From the NCBI GenBank assembly GCA_946187095.1, contig CAMHPW010000009.1:1-17294 (forward strand): a DNA stretch of 17,294 nt, written 5' to 3'. The notes beneath the pieces are model-generated. The model made no database searches, was not told the origin of the DNA, and was given only the letters and a program-made list of their open reading frames with translations. The DNA is from an uncultured Clostridia bacterium (GTDB taxonomy: Bacteria > Bacillota > Clostridia > Oscillospirales > Acutalibacteraceae). Each line of letters begins with the position of its first letter. The stretch's first letter is position 1. Below are positions 8,016-15,876 of this stretch, piece by piece. Position numbers and translations under genes: made by a program.

Positions 8016-10272
8016 TAACTGCCGAGTCGCTGGTAATAAGCGTCAGCGGACGGTAGCCTTCCGGTGCACGATGATCTCCTTTCGCTATGAAAGGCTCCTG
8101 CCCGGGCTTTACCTCAATAGGCTCGCCTGCATCCGTGAATCTACTGTAATACAATACATTCCACCGATCAAATATGCCCATATAAGCGTTAAGATCAGCA
8201 TAGTCTTCTTTCATTTTATCTTTTAATTCTCCGGCCTGCTTAAAACCATTATCATCAAATTTATCCAGTCGCTCTTTCCAGACTGCTGTTGCATTGCTTT
8301 TGATGGCATCGTACCGCACAGAGTATGTACCCGTACTCTTTTGACGTGCGTCAAAAACTACGTCAGGTATATTGGAGAAGTCAATAACCTCCGGTTGATT
8401 GAAAACACCTGTCCACTCCAATATTGAATATATAAGCATGACAAAACCGACAACTATAGCAACAACATTGAGTATCCACAGTACGCTCACCAAAGCGCCG
8501 GCCAGTCCGGTCGGAACAGCCGAACCAATCATCTCCGCTGCCATATACATACCCGCACATTCAAGGAGACCGGTGCCGATCGACCAGATGGAACTGCCGA
8601 TAATGGCATTGGCAATCATCATAATGCCGCCGTAGCCGAGTGTACAGATATCTACGATCATCAGAACCTGGCTGAGCGTATTCTGCTCATTTTTCTCCGC
8701 CTCATTTATCGAATTATTAAGCTGAATGCCTGCCGAGGCGGCTTCCTTTCGGGCATCGGTCTGAACGACCTTCTTGTTGTAGAGCGAGGTATCCATTCCG
8801 TACCAGACATACAGTGCACCGTCCTCGCAGCCGCTTTCCTTGAGCTTCTGTGCTGCCTCTTTCAGTGCCTGAGAACGATTTGAGAGATAATTTTCCGACT
8901 GATACAGTCCTTCAATGATAGTGCTGAGTCCCCCGAGCTGAAACGCCGCACGCTGTGCAGGTGACAGTGAATGGATGAGGGGATACAATATCCAGATATG
9001 ATCCTCTATCGTTTCATCCTTAGCAATTTCTAAAAAGTACTCTGCAAGGGTGAGATTCTCTGTATAGAAATAATCAGGTTCTTTCTTTTCATTCTTTGAC
9101 ACATCTTCGGTATCGGATGTTTCTTTGTCTTTCTCTGTATCTTCATCTGAGCTTTCTTCGTCATTCGTTGTATCTTCCTCTGACTCTGTATCCTTCGGAA
9201 GATCGTTTTTTCTGACGATCTTATCACCCTTCTTATGTAAATAGGAGGCATCAAGCAGAGCGTAGTTCTTCAGTGCCTCGGAAAACTCCGGGAAACGGCA
9301 GTCAGCCCCTGCGGAGTTTATCTTCTCGCTGCCGTTTTCCAGCGTCATTCCTTCAAGCTCCGAATAACCGAGTGTTTCGCCGTATTTATCGAAGCGTGCT
9401 TTTGCCTGCGAATATGTACTGCTGAACTCACTGACATATTTCACAAACTTCTTTGCGGTATCCTGACAGTTCTGATCATACATATTCCGGATATCCGAGG
9501 TGCCGTTTTCATAATCATAGTCAGCATTGCTTTCCCTGGCTTTGTCTGCCCATGTCTTACCTTCTGCATTGTAATCGGCAGCAGCACTGCACAAGAGATC
9601 GGTGATCTTGCTGAGTATCATAGAATTGCCGCACTGGATGAACTTTTCAAAAAAAGCAATGTCTGCATTGTTGATAAGATAGTAGCCCAGACGGTTTGAT
9701 TCGGCATCGTGCGACTTTTTCTCATCCACATAGAACAGATTCAGTGAATCATAAGCCATTATCGCATTCGGGCTGCCCGCTTCTTTTTTTCTTCTCAGCT
9801 CATTTACAAGGAGCAGCATCTGAGCCGCTTCGTTCTTGAAATCCTGCAGATGCTCATCGAGATACTTCTCGTAGTCCATATCTTCAAAATGGGTATATTT
9901 CATATCAAGGATCGTCAGGTCCGTAATAGCTTTTTTCGGATCATCCGTTGTCTTATAGCCTATATATGTACCCATTTTTACATCTTCAAATATTTGTTTG
10001 TATACATTGCTTGACCAAAAGCCTGCACTTACTGTTGCTTCGCCCTCGTTGAGATTGGTGGGGCAGAAAATGAAGCCTTCCTTTTCACAGGCGGTCTTAG
10101 CCCCAGCCTCCGTCCTGCCGTAGAACATCTTGACTTCGCTCATATACAGCTTGGAATCCACCAGAGCCTCACCGACTGCATAGGCTATCATCTGACATGA
10201 CTCGCTGCCAAAAAATAAACTGACTGTAAGTACAGAAGCGATTATCGCAAGAAAACGTTTTAGCTTTTTCAT
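7999..10272 (-). CDS. exported protein with acidic linker and a central hydrophobic helix cluster, unknown function
   Basis: 757 codons. Signal peptide at about residues 1-31 (basic KKLKR start, hydrophobic core, AYA). Residues 41-125 form the N-terminal module shared with the other exported genes (LYMSEVK, NLNEG, GYKTTDDPKKAITDL at 105-119). A long helical region follows, then an Asp/Glu/Ser/Thr linker (361-398), the shared LSPAQRAAFQL segment (436-446) and about three strongly hydrophobic segments within 534-618. The last about 140 residues are mixed. The hydrophobic cluster could anchor the protein or insert into a membrane; this is inference. The ATG overlaps the stop of the giant gene as ATGA, so translation is probably coupled. 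The end (SDSAVNV-IHL) looks like an out-of-frame run-off, and the sense continues in the 8015-5847 frame. Function unknown. Confidence 0.82.
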   Translation of the reverse strand: MKKLKRFLAIIASVLTVSLFFGSESCQMIAYAVGEALVDSKLYMSEVKMFYGRTEAGAKTACEKEGFIFCPTNLNEGEATVSAGFWSSNVYKQIFEDVKMGTYIGYKTTDDPKKAITDLTILDMKYTHFEDMDYEKYLDEHLQDFKNEAAQMLLLVNELRRKKEAGSPNAIMAYDSLNLFYVDEKKSHDAESNRLGYYLINNADIAFFEKFIQCGNSMILSKITDLLCSAAADYNAEGKTWADKARESNADYDYENGTSDIRNMYDQNCQDTAKKFVKYVSEFSSTYSQAKARFDKYGETLGYSELEGMTLENGSEKINSAGADCRFPEFSEALKNYALLDASYLHKKGDKIVRKNDLPKDTESEEDTTNDEESSDEDTEKDKETSDTEDVSKNEKKEPDYFYTENLTLAEYFLEIAKDETIEDHIWILYPLIHSLSPAQRAAFQLGGLSTIIEGLYQSENYLSNRSQALKEAAQKLKESGCEDGALYVWYGMDTSLYNKKVVQTDARKEAASAGIQLNNSINEAEKNEQNTLSQVLMIVDICTLGYGGIMMIANAIIGSSIWSIGTGLLECAGMYMAAEMIGSAVPTGLAGALVSVLWILNVVAIVVGFVMLIYSILEWTGVFNQPEVIDFSNIPDVVFDARQKSTGTYSVRYDAIKSNATAVWKERLDKFDDNGFKQAGELKDKMKEDYADLNAYMGIFDRWNVLYYSRFTDAGEPIEVKPGQEPFIAKGDHRAPEGYRPLTLITSDSAVNVIHL

Positions 10273-12023
10273 TGTCCTTCTCCTTTCTGCCTCCTGCGGC
10301 TGTATATAACTCCTCCCGCCAGTGCAGCGATCATAACTGCCGCACCGATGAACAGTGCATTTTTCCCTTCGGAGAATACAGAAGCCCTCAGTTCGGTAAC
10401 TACTGTTTCGGTGTCCGTCAGTTCCAGTCTGCCATGATCGGCATGAAAATATTGATTGAGCTGATATTCGCTCATCCGGCTGCCGCCAAGCTTTACATCT
10501 CCGTCAGAGGTACTCCTCAGACGTATCTCTGAACCCGGCATTAAACCGTAATTATAAATCAGTGCATTTCCTGCCAGCACAAGGTTATCCATAGTGTCCT
10601 TTCCGTCATTGTTTCTGATGGCAGTAACACCGTTGACGCATACCGAGCCGGAACGTGAAACATAGATACCGCCGCCGTCTGCATTCGCAGAGTTTGAGAT
10701 AACGGAACAGTCCTCTAAATACATATTCTTTTTATTCATATAGATTGCACCGCCGTCATCATCTGCATGGTTCTGAGTCATTTGGCAGCCGATAAACCAC
10801 AGTCCGTCTTCCGTATCACAATAATATGCACCGCCGTGATCCTCGGAATAGTTGCTCTCAAAGTTTACATTCTGAATATATGCTTTGCCGTTGTTCTGAT
10901 AGAAACCGCCGCCGTTGTCCTCACTTGCACGGCAGTTTTTGATACTGCCGCCAATCCAACAGGTTTCGCCGTGATCCTGATATACTGCACCGCCCTGATT
11001 ATCGTCGGCAGTGCAGGCAAGCATATCGACATTTTCACAGTTCAGGCGGTTATCATCGTCCTCAAGATAGATACCTCCGCCGTAATCGTATGCATGACAG
11101 AAACGAATCGTGCAGTTTTTGAGCGTGGCATTCGCCTTGTCGCTCATATAGATCGCACCACCCTCATTATTATGGAAGACAGCCTTGTCTGTCCAGCAGT
11201 TGGAAATCAGAACGCCTGTAAGGTTCGCTGTACCGGAGCCGGACAGCTTGATGGCACCGCCCTTATCGGTGGTACCGCCGTTATAAAGCGTACCGCCTGT
11301 CATTACAAGTGTTCCCTGACATTCGATAAGTCCTGCTGTATTGTCACTTCTGCCGCCCTGAATGCTGCCGCCCGTGAAGTTGCCGCAGCTTTTGCGTGAC
11401 GGCGTGGAATCGATAATGGTCAGCGTGGCACTTGCACCAATCTTGAACAGTTCACCGTTGTCCCGTGTCTTTTTGATGGCACGGATAACGGGATAGCCGT
11501 TCAGGTCAAGTGTGACATTCTGACCGCTGCCAAGCTCCAAAGGACTTTCCAGCAGCCATGCACTATCCAGACGCACAGTAGCAGATGTACTTTTTGCTTT
11601 GTCCCACGCATCGGAACATCTGCCATAGGAGGTACCGTCAACGGTGGAATTGCCGTAATTTTCAAGAGAAATGCTCATATAGTCGTCATTGTGCTTGGAG
11701 GAAACAAACGGCCATGAACAGATCACAACTTCCTTGCTTTCCATGGCACTTCCGCTGTCATTCACCCACAGGCGGGCTTTTAGACCGTAGCTGCGGAAAG
11801 TAATGCCGCCGAAATCGGGAGTGACATGAACTGCCACAGGGCTTGCCGCACCCAAATCAAAGGTGTGGCTTACCTTTTCGTGCTCATCATCAAGATCATT
11901 TCGGTTAACTTCCCAATGATGTTTCTCACCGGCGGAATCCACGATATCTACCGGAAGAATATCGCTGTTCCAGCCGCCGGCATCGTCCGTACATTCAAGT
12001 TCGAGCTTTACCGTGACTTTCAT
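10269..12023 (-). CDS. right-handed beta-helix and membrane anchor segment of the giant surface protein
   Basis: 584 residues from the first Met. The same frame is already coding upstream, back to the TGA at 12174, so this Met is probably not a natural start. Residues about 195-490 contain at least eight rungs marked by GG(A/G)(I/V/F/Y)Y, such as GGAIYMS, GGGIYLE, GGAVYQD, GGGFYQN and GGAYYCD. Each is followed by a Cys/Asn-rich turn, a pattern known from parallel beta-helix and Pmp-like surface proteins. It ends with one hydrophobic helix (about 556-574) and RRRQKGEGQ, a stop-transfer anchor without an LPXTG signal. It has no signal peptide of its own, so alone it could not be exported. The TGA stop overlaps the next gene's ATG. 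Likely role: the rigid, membrane-proximal part of an adhesin or carbohydrate-binding protein. Confidence 0.8.
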   Translation of the reverse strand: MKVTVKLELECTDDAGGWNSDILPVDIVDSAGEKHHWEVNRNDLDDEHEKVSHTFDLGAASPVAVHVTPDFGGITFRSYGLKARLWVNDSGSAMESKEVVICSWPFVSSKHNDDYMSISLENYGNSTVDGTSYGRCSDAWDKAKSTSATVRLDSAWLLESPLELGSGQNVTLDLNGYPVIRAIKKTRDNGELFKIGASATLTIIDSTPSRKSCGNFTGGSIQGGRSDNTAGLIECQGTLVMTGGTLYNGGTTDKGGAIKLSGSGTANLTGVLISNCWTDKAVFHNNEGGAIYMSDKANATLKNCTIRFCHAYDYGGGIYLEDDDNRLNCENVDMLACTADDNQGGAVYQDHGETCWIGGSIKNCRASEDNGGGFYQNNGKAYIQNVNFESNYSEDHGGAYYCDTEDGLWFIGCQMTQNHADDDGGAIYMNKKNMYLEDCSVISNSANADGGGIYVSRSGSVCVNGVTAIRNNDGKDTMDNLVLAGNALIYNYGLMPGSEIRLRSTSDGDVKLGGSRMSEYQLNQYFHADHGRLELTDTETVVTELRASVFSEGKNALFIGAAVMIAALAGGVIYSRRRQKGEGQ

Positions 12024-12173
12024 ATCTTCCGGCGTATCGTCAAAGACCTTGAATACCGCACGGACTGTATAACTCTTGTCTATATTATCGGTTAATGTTA
12101 TCGTTTCTTCTTCATAGGTTTTGACTGTCGTGGTTGGGTAATCTTTTTGATCGCCGCCCCAACCTGCCTTTTT

Positions 12174-14099
12174 TCAGGCCTCGGAACTCTTGACTTCAAA
12201 ATGGTCAAACAGACAGCCCGCTGCAGGCGTAGCTTTCAAAGTCACCTTATCTCCTGCAGCGTAAGAGCCTGCTCCCGAAACGGTGCCATAGCCACGGTCG
12301 GTTTCCACTGTAACATAATAACCGCCGTTGGAATAAGAGCTTCCGTTTTGAACTACATTTGCAGAACCGAAAGTAGGATACGGATCAGAACCGATATTCT
12401 GTGACAACGGTGCCGTAATACCATAGTAGTCGTAAGTAACATTGTCCCAATTCATATCAAAACAGACTTTTCCGGAAATGATATCAGACGCCGATACCCA
12501 GCTTGCACGGGAACCTTCTTTGCCGCTGAGATTTGCGGCGGAACCTTCCAGTGCATAACAGTACGGCGTGTCTAATCTTGCGTTGCCGCCGATGGCACCG
12601 ACTTCTTCGTGACCGGTCACGACACCCATATTCAGGCATTTTATCGGTTTGCCTTCGCCGCAGATGCCGCCGATCTGATCGTCACCGTAAACTCTGCCGT
12701 TATTGATACAGCAGATCACACGCCAATCATAATTTGCGAAACCGCAGATACCGCCGATATAGTCGTCGTCCGTGCTGAAAACCTTACCGTCGTTGTAGCA
12801 GCCGATAATCACTCCGGCACCTTCCATCTGACCGACGATATCGCCGATACGCTCGGAAGCACCGCCGCCGCCGACAGTACCGTGGTTGGCACAAAACTCT
12901 ACTGTACCGCTGCCAAGCATACCAACGATGCCGCCGTATGCGACAGCACCGCAAATACCGCCCTCACGGTCATTCGTAGCATTGGTGATGTTGACCTCAC
13001 TGTAAATATTGACAAGATGTCCAGCTTCCAGCAAAGCCACAATGCCGCCGACCTGATAGTTGCCCTTTATCGTTCCTTTCACCGCCAAATTGCAGATGGT
13101 ACCGCCATTTACTCTTCCGAACAATGCGGCGTTGTCATCTTCGTGGGTGTTGTTGAGTCCGATAATAGCATGATTGTGACCGTTAAAACTGCCCCGGAAC
13201 CATTTGTCGCTAAACCCGATGGGTGTCCAGTGGACACTCGCCAAGTTGATATCGCACATCAGGTGTATCGTCTTTCCGTACATATCATAGCCGCTCTCGA
13301 CAAGCAAGGACAGACCGCCGAGATCGGACGCACCGTTGATATACTGATCGGTTGCGTTGCCGTTATACCAACTTGTATTCTTTGTGCTATCCCACACGCT
13401 CCAGTTTGAGCCATTACAGTCCTGTCTGGTTGAGCCCCATTCGGACATCGACTCTATGGTAGATGTGTGAATAAAACGGAAACGCTGATCGCTGTTTCCT
13501 GTTTTCGGATATAACTGTAATAATGAGCCGTTAGCCCATGAGGAACCCCTTGTGTCTATGACAAGAGAGTCGTTGATCTTGCTGTGGATAATATAGGAGC
13601 CGTCACCCATGCTTTCAAGCCGCCAGAGTTGTGCATCGGTGCCGTTATAATCCCAGCCTTGCAGTGCCTTGCGGGTAGAAGCATCGGCGTTCGGAACGTC
13701 AATTGCTCTTTGTGCATTCCATTCCTTTTTATTCCATACGCTGATAAAGGCGTAATAGTCGCCGACCTTCTTCAGCTTCCATCTCTGATTGGCATGACAA
13801 TGGGTTTTATAGATCATAATGTCCCTTTCGTTGCTGCCGTTGAGATCAACAGCGGAACAGCCTGCGTGAAGGGGTACGATAGTATATTCTTCATCTAAGC
13901 CGTAACGCACAAGGTCATCCAATTCCGTCCGCGGCGGCTGCTCGCTTGCTGAAACGCATACGAAACGGAACCGCTGGTTGCTGTTGCCGTGACGGGTATA
14001 CAGCATGACGTTTGTTCCGTCTGCATTTGAAGCACCTCTCATATCCCAGCAAAGATCATCATTGAGCTTGCTGTGAATGATATAGGAACCATCGTCCAT
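12174..14099 (-). CDS. ricin-lectin, GLUG and beta-repeat segment of the giant surface protein
   Basis: 641 codons. The first 50 residues complete a ricin-type beta-trefoil domain that began upstream of the TAG; residues about 70-210 are a second one. The typical QxW/QxF motifs are visible (NQRFRF, NQRWKL, DAQLWRL, DQRFRF), as is the repeated DGSYIIHSK segment. Residues about 275-345 fit the start of a GLUG-type solenoid (FRGSFNGHNHAIIGLNN). Residues 347-505 contain about five GLUG units (VGGIVALLE, IGDIVGQME, IGGICGFAN, IGGICGEG, VGAIGGN). Residues 594-636 (GYGTVSGAGSYAAGDKVTL, ATPAAGCLFDHFEV) are a small beta-repeat domain. The first Met follows the TAG by only four codons and lies inside the lectin domain, so it is an internal Met. 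The TGA at 12174 is followed in frame by KKAGWGGDQKDYP and the beta-helix segment. Known role of ricin domains: sugar binding. Confidence 0.8.
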   Translation of the reverse strand: MDDGSYIIHSKLNDDLCWDMRGASNADGTNVMLYTRHGNSNQRFRFVCVSASEQPPRTELDDLVRYGLDEEYTIVPLHAGCSAVDLNGSNERDIMIYKTHCHANQRWKLKKVGDYYAFISVWNKKEWNAQRAIDVPNADASTRKALQGWDYNGTDAQLWRLESMGDGSYIIHSKINDSLVIDTRGSSWANGSLLQLYPKTGNSDQRFRFIHTSTIESMSEWGSTRQDCNGSNWSVWDSTKNTSWYNGNATDQYINGASDLGGLSLLVESGYDMYGKTIHLMCDINLASVHWTPIGFSDKWFRGSFNGHNHAIIGLNNTHEDDNAALFGRVNGGTICNLAVKGTIKGNYQVGGIVALLEAGHLVNIYSEVNITNATNDREGGICGAVAYGGIVGMLGSGTVEFCANHGTVGGGGASERIGDIVGQMEGAGVIIGCYNDGKVFSTDDDYIGGICGFANYDWRVICCINNGRVYGDDQIGGICGEGKPIKCLNMGVVTGHEEVGAIGGNARLDTPYCYALEGSAANLSGKEGSRASWVSASDIISGKVCFDMNWDNVTYDYYGITAPLSQNIGSDPYPTFGSANVVQNGSSYSNGGYYVTVETDRGYGTVSGAGSYAAGDKVTLKATPAAGCLFDHFEVKSSEA

Positions 14100-14677
14100 G
14101 CTTTCAAGCCGCTAATACTGTGCATTGCTTTCGTTATAATCATACGCCTGCAGTGCTTTGTCCTTTTGTGCAATGCCTCCCGGAACGTCAATATCAATAC
14201 TCCGACCGGAATCAGCACCAAAAAACCGCTGTTTCCGAAAACGGATGCCTGAAATTTATTCACTCGGTCACTGCGTTGCGTACGCTCGACAAACAGAAGG
14301 GACGGATCACTGCGTAAGCCTGTGATACTTGGTGCGGTGTCTGACAATTCGCCACGGGGCGTAAGCATCGTGAGATTGATATATCTGACTGCTCCGACAG
14401 TCTCCGCAACAGTTGACGATTCCTCCGTTGACGACTCTTCCGTTGATGATTCTACCGTTGACGGTTCTTCTGTTGATGATTCCTCCGTTGACGGTTCTTC
14501 CGTTGATGATTCTACCGTTGACGGTTCTTCCGTTGATGATTCTTCTGTTGACGATTCTACCGTTGATGATTCTACCGTTGACGGTTCTTCCGTTGACGGT
14601 TCTTCGGCAGATGTATCGGAATGATTGGTTCCGGTAGAAGTGGTATATGCCGCCGAAAAACTGTCTGATCTTCCCAA
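14039..14677 (-). CDS. Ser/Thr/Glu stalk segment of the giant surface protein (frameshifted middle part)
   Basis: The part from about 14660 down to about 14220 carries the coding sense; codons after that are run-off in the wrong frame. It encodes 13 five-residue units of the types EEPST, VESST and EESST, a flexible and probably extended stalk. Then follow AETVGAVRYINLTML and a weakly conserved segment that looks like the first strands of a ricin-type domain. The frame joins the upstream piece at the T5 run and the downstream lectin frame near the T6 run, both by -1. The TTG at its start is part of the upstream frame's LWEDQ sequence and is not a real start. It has no signal peptide or ribosome binding site. 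Confidence 0.6.
   Translation of the reverse strand: MGRSDSFSAAYTTSTGTNHSDTSAEEPSTEEPSTVESSTVESSTEESSTEEPSTVESSTEEPSTEESSTEEPSTVESSTEESSTEESSTVAETVGAVRYINLTMLTPRGELSDTAPSITGLRSDPSLLFVERTQRSDRVNKFQASVFGNSGFLVLIPVGVLILTFREALHKRTKHCRRMIITKAMHSISGLKAWTMVPISFTASSMMIFAGI
14412..14606 (-). repeat. 13 tandem 15-bp units encoding EEPST/VESST
   Basis: Starting at 14412 the + strand shows GTTGAYGRYTCTNCY-like units every 15 bases, 13 in all, with only a few variable positions. On the - strand they encode five-residue units rich in Glu, Ser and Thr. Because the period is a multiple of three, unit gain or loss changes stalk length without changing the frame. The repeat keeps other frames open too, including a + strand run of SVDDSSVDG, which I regard as a shadow. 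Confidence 0.92.
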
Positions 14678-15783
14678 AGTGTTGTATATAAATCCTCATT
14701 TATGCTATAGGTATAGGCAGTGGTTACGCCCGGAGAGAAGAAATAGGCATTTGCCCATGTACCGAACAAAAAGTTTTGCGTTTGCTCCGGCGTTTCGACA
14801 TAAAGCATGGAAACGGGATTGCCGGCTTTTGAAGCTTTCGTTCTGTATATGTAGTAAGATTCCTTGGCATTGACCGGCTGACTTGATACACGGACGTATG
14901 ACGAACCCGATATACTTACGGCATTTGCCGTAACGTGTCCCGTCTGTCCTGCCAGTCCGTCAACAATTTGTGCTTGCTCAAGGGCTTTCACCGCCTCGGC
15001 GGAAACGGCGGTTATATTTGTTATAGCCTCAGACGCATTGGCTGTACGCTCATAGACTATGATCGTGTAGGTGTCGGACGAATCGTCTATATCGCCCTCA
15101 ATATTGTGTCCTCGTTCACAAGCGGTATAAACGGCATTCCACTTATCCGTATCGGTGACGATACCTATTTCGCTTATATAAGGGCGTACCATACCGTCAC
15201 GAATCTGGGCAAGATAAATGACATCTGTACTGCTTGCCTTTTCAATATCGGCAGGTTCACCATTCGGTGTACGCACAATCTCGGCTCCGTCATTTGTGAT
15301 AGGATAAAGCACTTCGCCTGTTTCCCTGCTTCCTCTCAACACGTCTATCCCCACAAGCGGTGCTCCGATATGTTCATCACGAGTCGCATAAAGACAGCCG
15401 GCACCGCCGCCGATTCCTTCATCTACGTCTACATTGCTTACACGGTGATAGACGATTCCGTTTGCATCTGTATAAGAATTACCCACGTTGGGTGAAACAA
15501 TCACGTTTGTAATCGGTGAACCGGTATTCATTTTGTAGGCAAGATACACCTGTTGAGCAGGTTCAGACGTTACATTCAGACCGACCATTGTGACCGACCA
15601 GCCCTCTGCCTCCAGATTATTCACCGCATCTTCTCCGGCTGCTACACGGAGTTCCGTGATAAAGCGGCGGTTGGCGGCACTTACCGGCGGAGCCGTCACA
15701 ACGAACATCGTTACCGCTAAGAGTACAGCCAAGAGTACAGAAAAAAATCGTCGATTTTTCAGTTCTTGCATAAAAATCACCAT
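14572..15783 (-). CDS. N-terminal segment of the giant surface protein: signal peptide and MABP-like repeats
   Basis: The frame is open from a TTG at 15840. I prefer the ATG at 15783 or 15771, because MQELKNRRFFSVLLAVLLAV begins a textbook signal peptide ending at about PPVSA. No strong ribosome site precedes either ATG; AGAAAGGA at 15842-15849 fits only a more distal start. After the signal peptide come about five units with strand, turn and (P/A)-I/L-x-(N/D/E)-I: YLAYKMNTGSPITNV, YATRDEHIGAPLVGI, YLAQIRDGMVRPYISEI, VYERTANASEAITNI and YIYRTKASKAGNPVSML. The spacing and Tyr plus PIT(D/N)I signature resemble MABP-type beta-prism domains. The true sequence leaves this frame near 14656; the last 25 or so residues (RRHIPLLPEPI...) are run-off. 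The upstream PrsW-like gene ends 93 bases before this start. Confidence 0.75.
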   Translation of the reverse strand: MVIFMQELKNRRFFSVLLAVLLAVTMFVVTAPPVSAANRRFITELRVAAGEDAVNNLEAEGWSVTMVGLNVTSEPAQQVYLAYKMNTGSPITNVIVSPNVGNSYTDANGIVYHRVSNVDVDEGIGGGAGCLYATRDEHIGAPLVGIDVLRGSRETGEVLYPITNDGAEIVRTPNGEPADIEKASSTDVIYLAQIRDGMVRPYISEIGIVTDTDKWNAVYTACERGHNIEGDIDDSSDTYTIIVYERTANASEAITNITAVSAEAVKALEQAQIVDGLAGQTGHVTANAVSISGSSYVRVSSQPVNAKESYYIYRTKASKAGNPVSMLYVETPEQTQNFLFGTWANAYFFSPGVTTAYTYSINEDLYTTLWEDQTVFRRHIPLLPEPIIPIHLPKNRQRKNRQR

Positions 15784-15876
15784 ACGATACAGCAAATCAC
15801 ACAAATAGTTGGAAAGCCCGACTGTTTGTGCCTGTACCAATCCTTTCTATATTATTTTTCACTGTATCCCGAAAAT

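Larger units (their letters stand above)
10269..15783 (-). pseudogene. giant multidomain surface protein gene broken by two frameshifts and two stop codons
   Basis: Four consecutive open frames read as one ancestral protein of about 1,840 residues. Domain order: signal peptide (ATG at 15783 or 15771), about five MABP-like repeat motifs, a Ser/Thr/Glu stalk, two ricin-type lectin domains, GLUG repeats, a beta-repeat, a right-handed beta-helix, and a C-terminal membrane helix with a basic tail. The breaks are: a -1 shift at the T5 run 14656-14660; a second -1 shift probably at the T6 run 14220-14225; TAG at 14112-14114 where the second ricin copy has Trp; and TGA at 12174-12176. Adding one T at each run restores sensible sequence, namely ...WEDQTVFSAAY... 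and ...GNSGFFGADSGRSIDIDV.... The 3' end still couples to the next gene by ATGA. It may be a decayed gene or an intact gene with sequence errors. The pieces are listed separately. Confidence 0.72.

Noticed and set aside
10767..11399. Open + strand frame of 210 codons opposite the beta-helix
   Set aside because: It mirrors the repetitive GGAIY coding on the other strand; no ribosome site or family features.
12609..13409. Open + strand frame of 266 codons opposite the GLUG region
   Set aside because: Ala/Asp/Thr/Val repeats arise from reading GLUG codons backwards; the - strand frame has clear domains.
14322..14624. + strand SVDDSSVDG repeat protein
   Set aside because: The 15-bp period keeps several frames open; the - strand version is flanked by matching domains, this one is not.
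14650..14665. Programmed -1 frameshift at the first break
   Set aside because: The incoming frame is ACA GTT TTT CGG, which has no X XXY YYZ heptamer in phase; loss of one T is simpler.
3761..15783. Reassigned stop codons (TAG and TGA read as Trp)
   Set aside because: TAG ends the PAP2 and PP2C genes, and TGA ends the decarboxylase, STAS, PrsW-like and other genes at sensible places.
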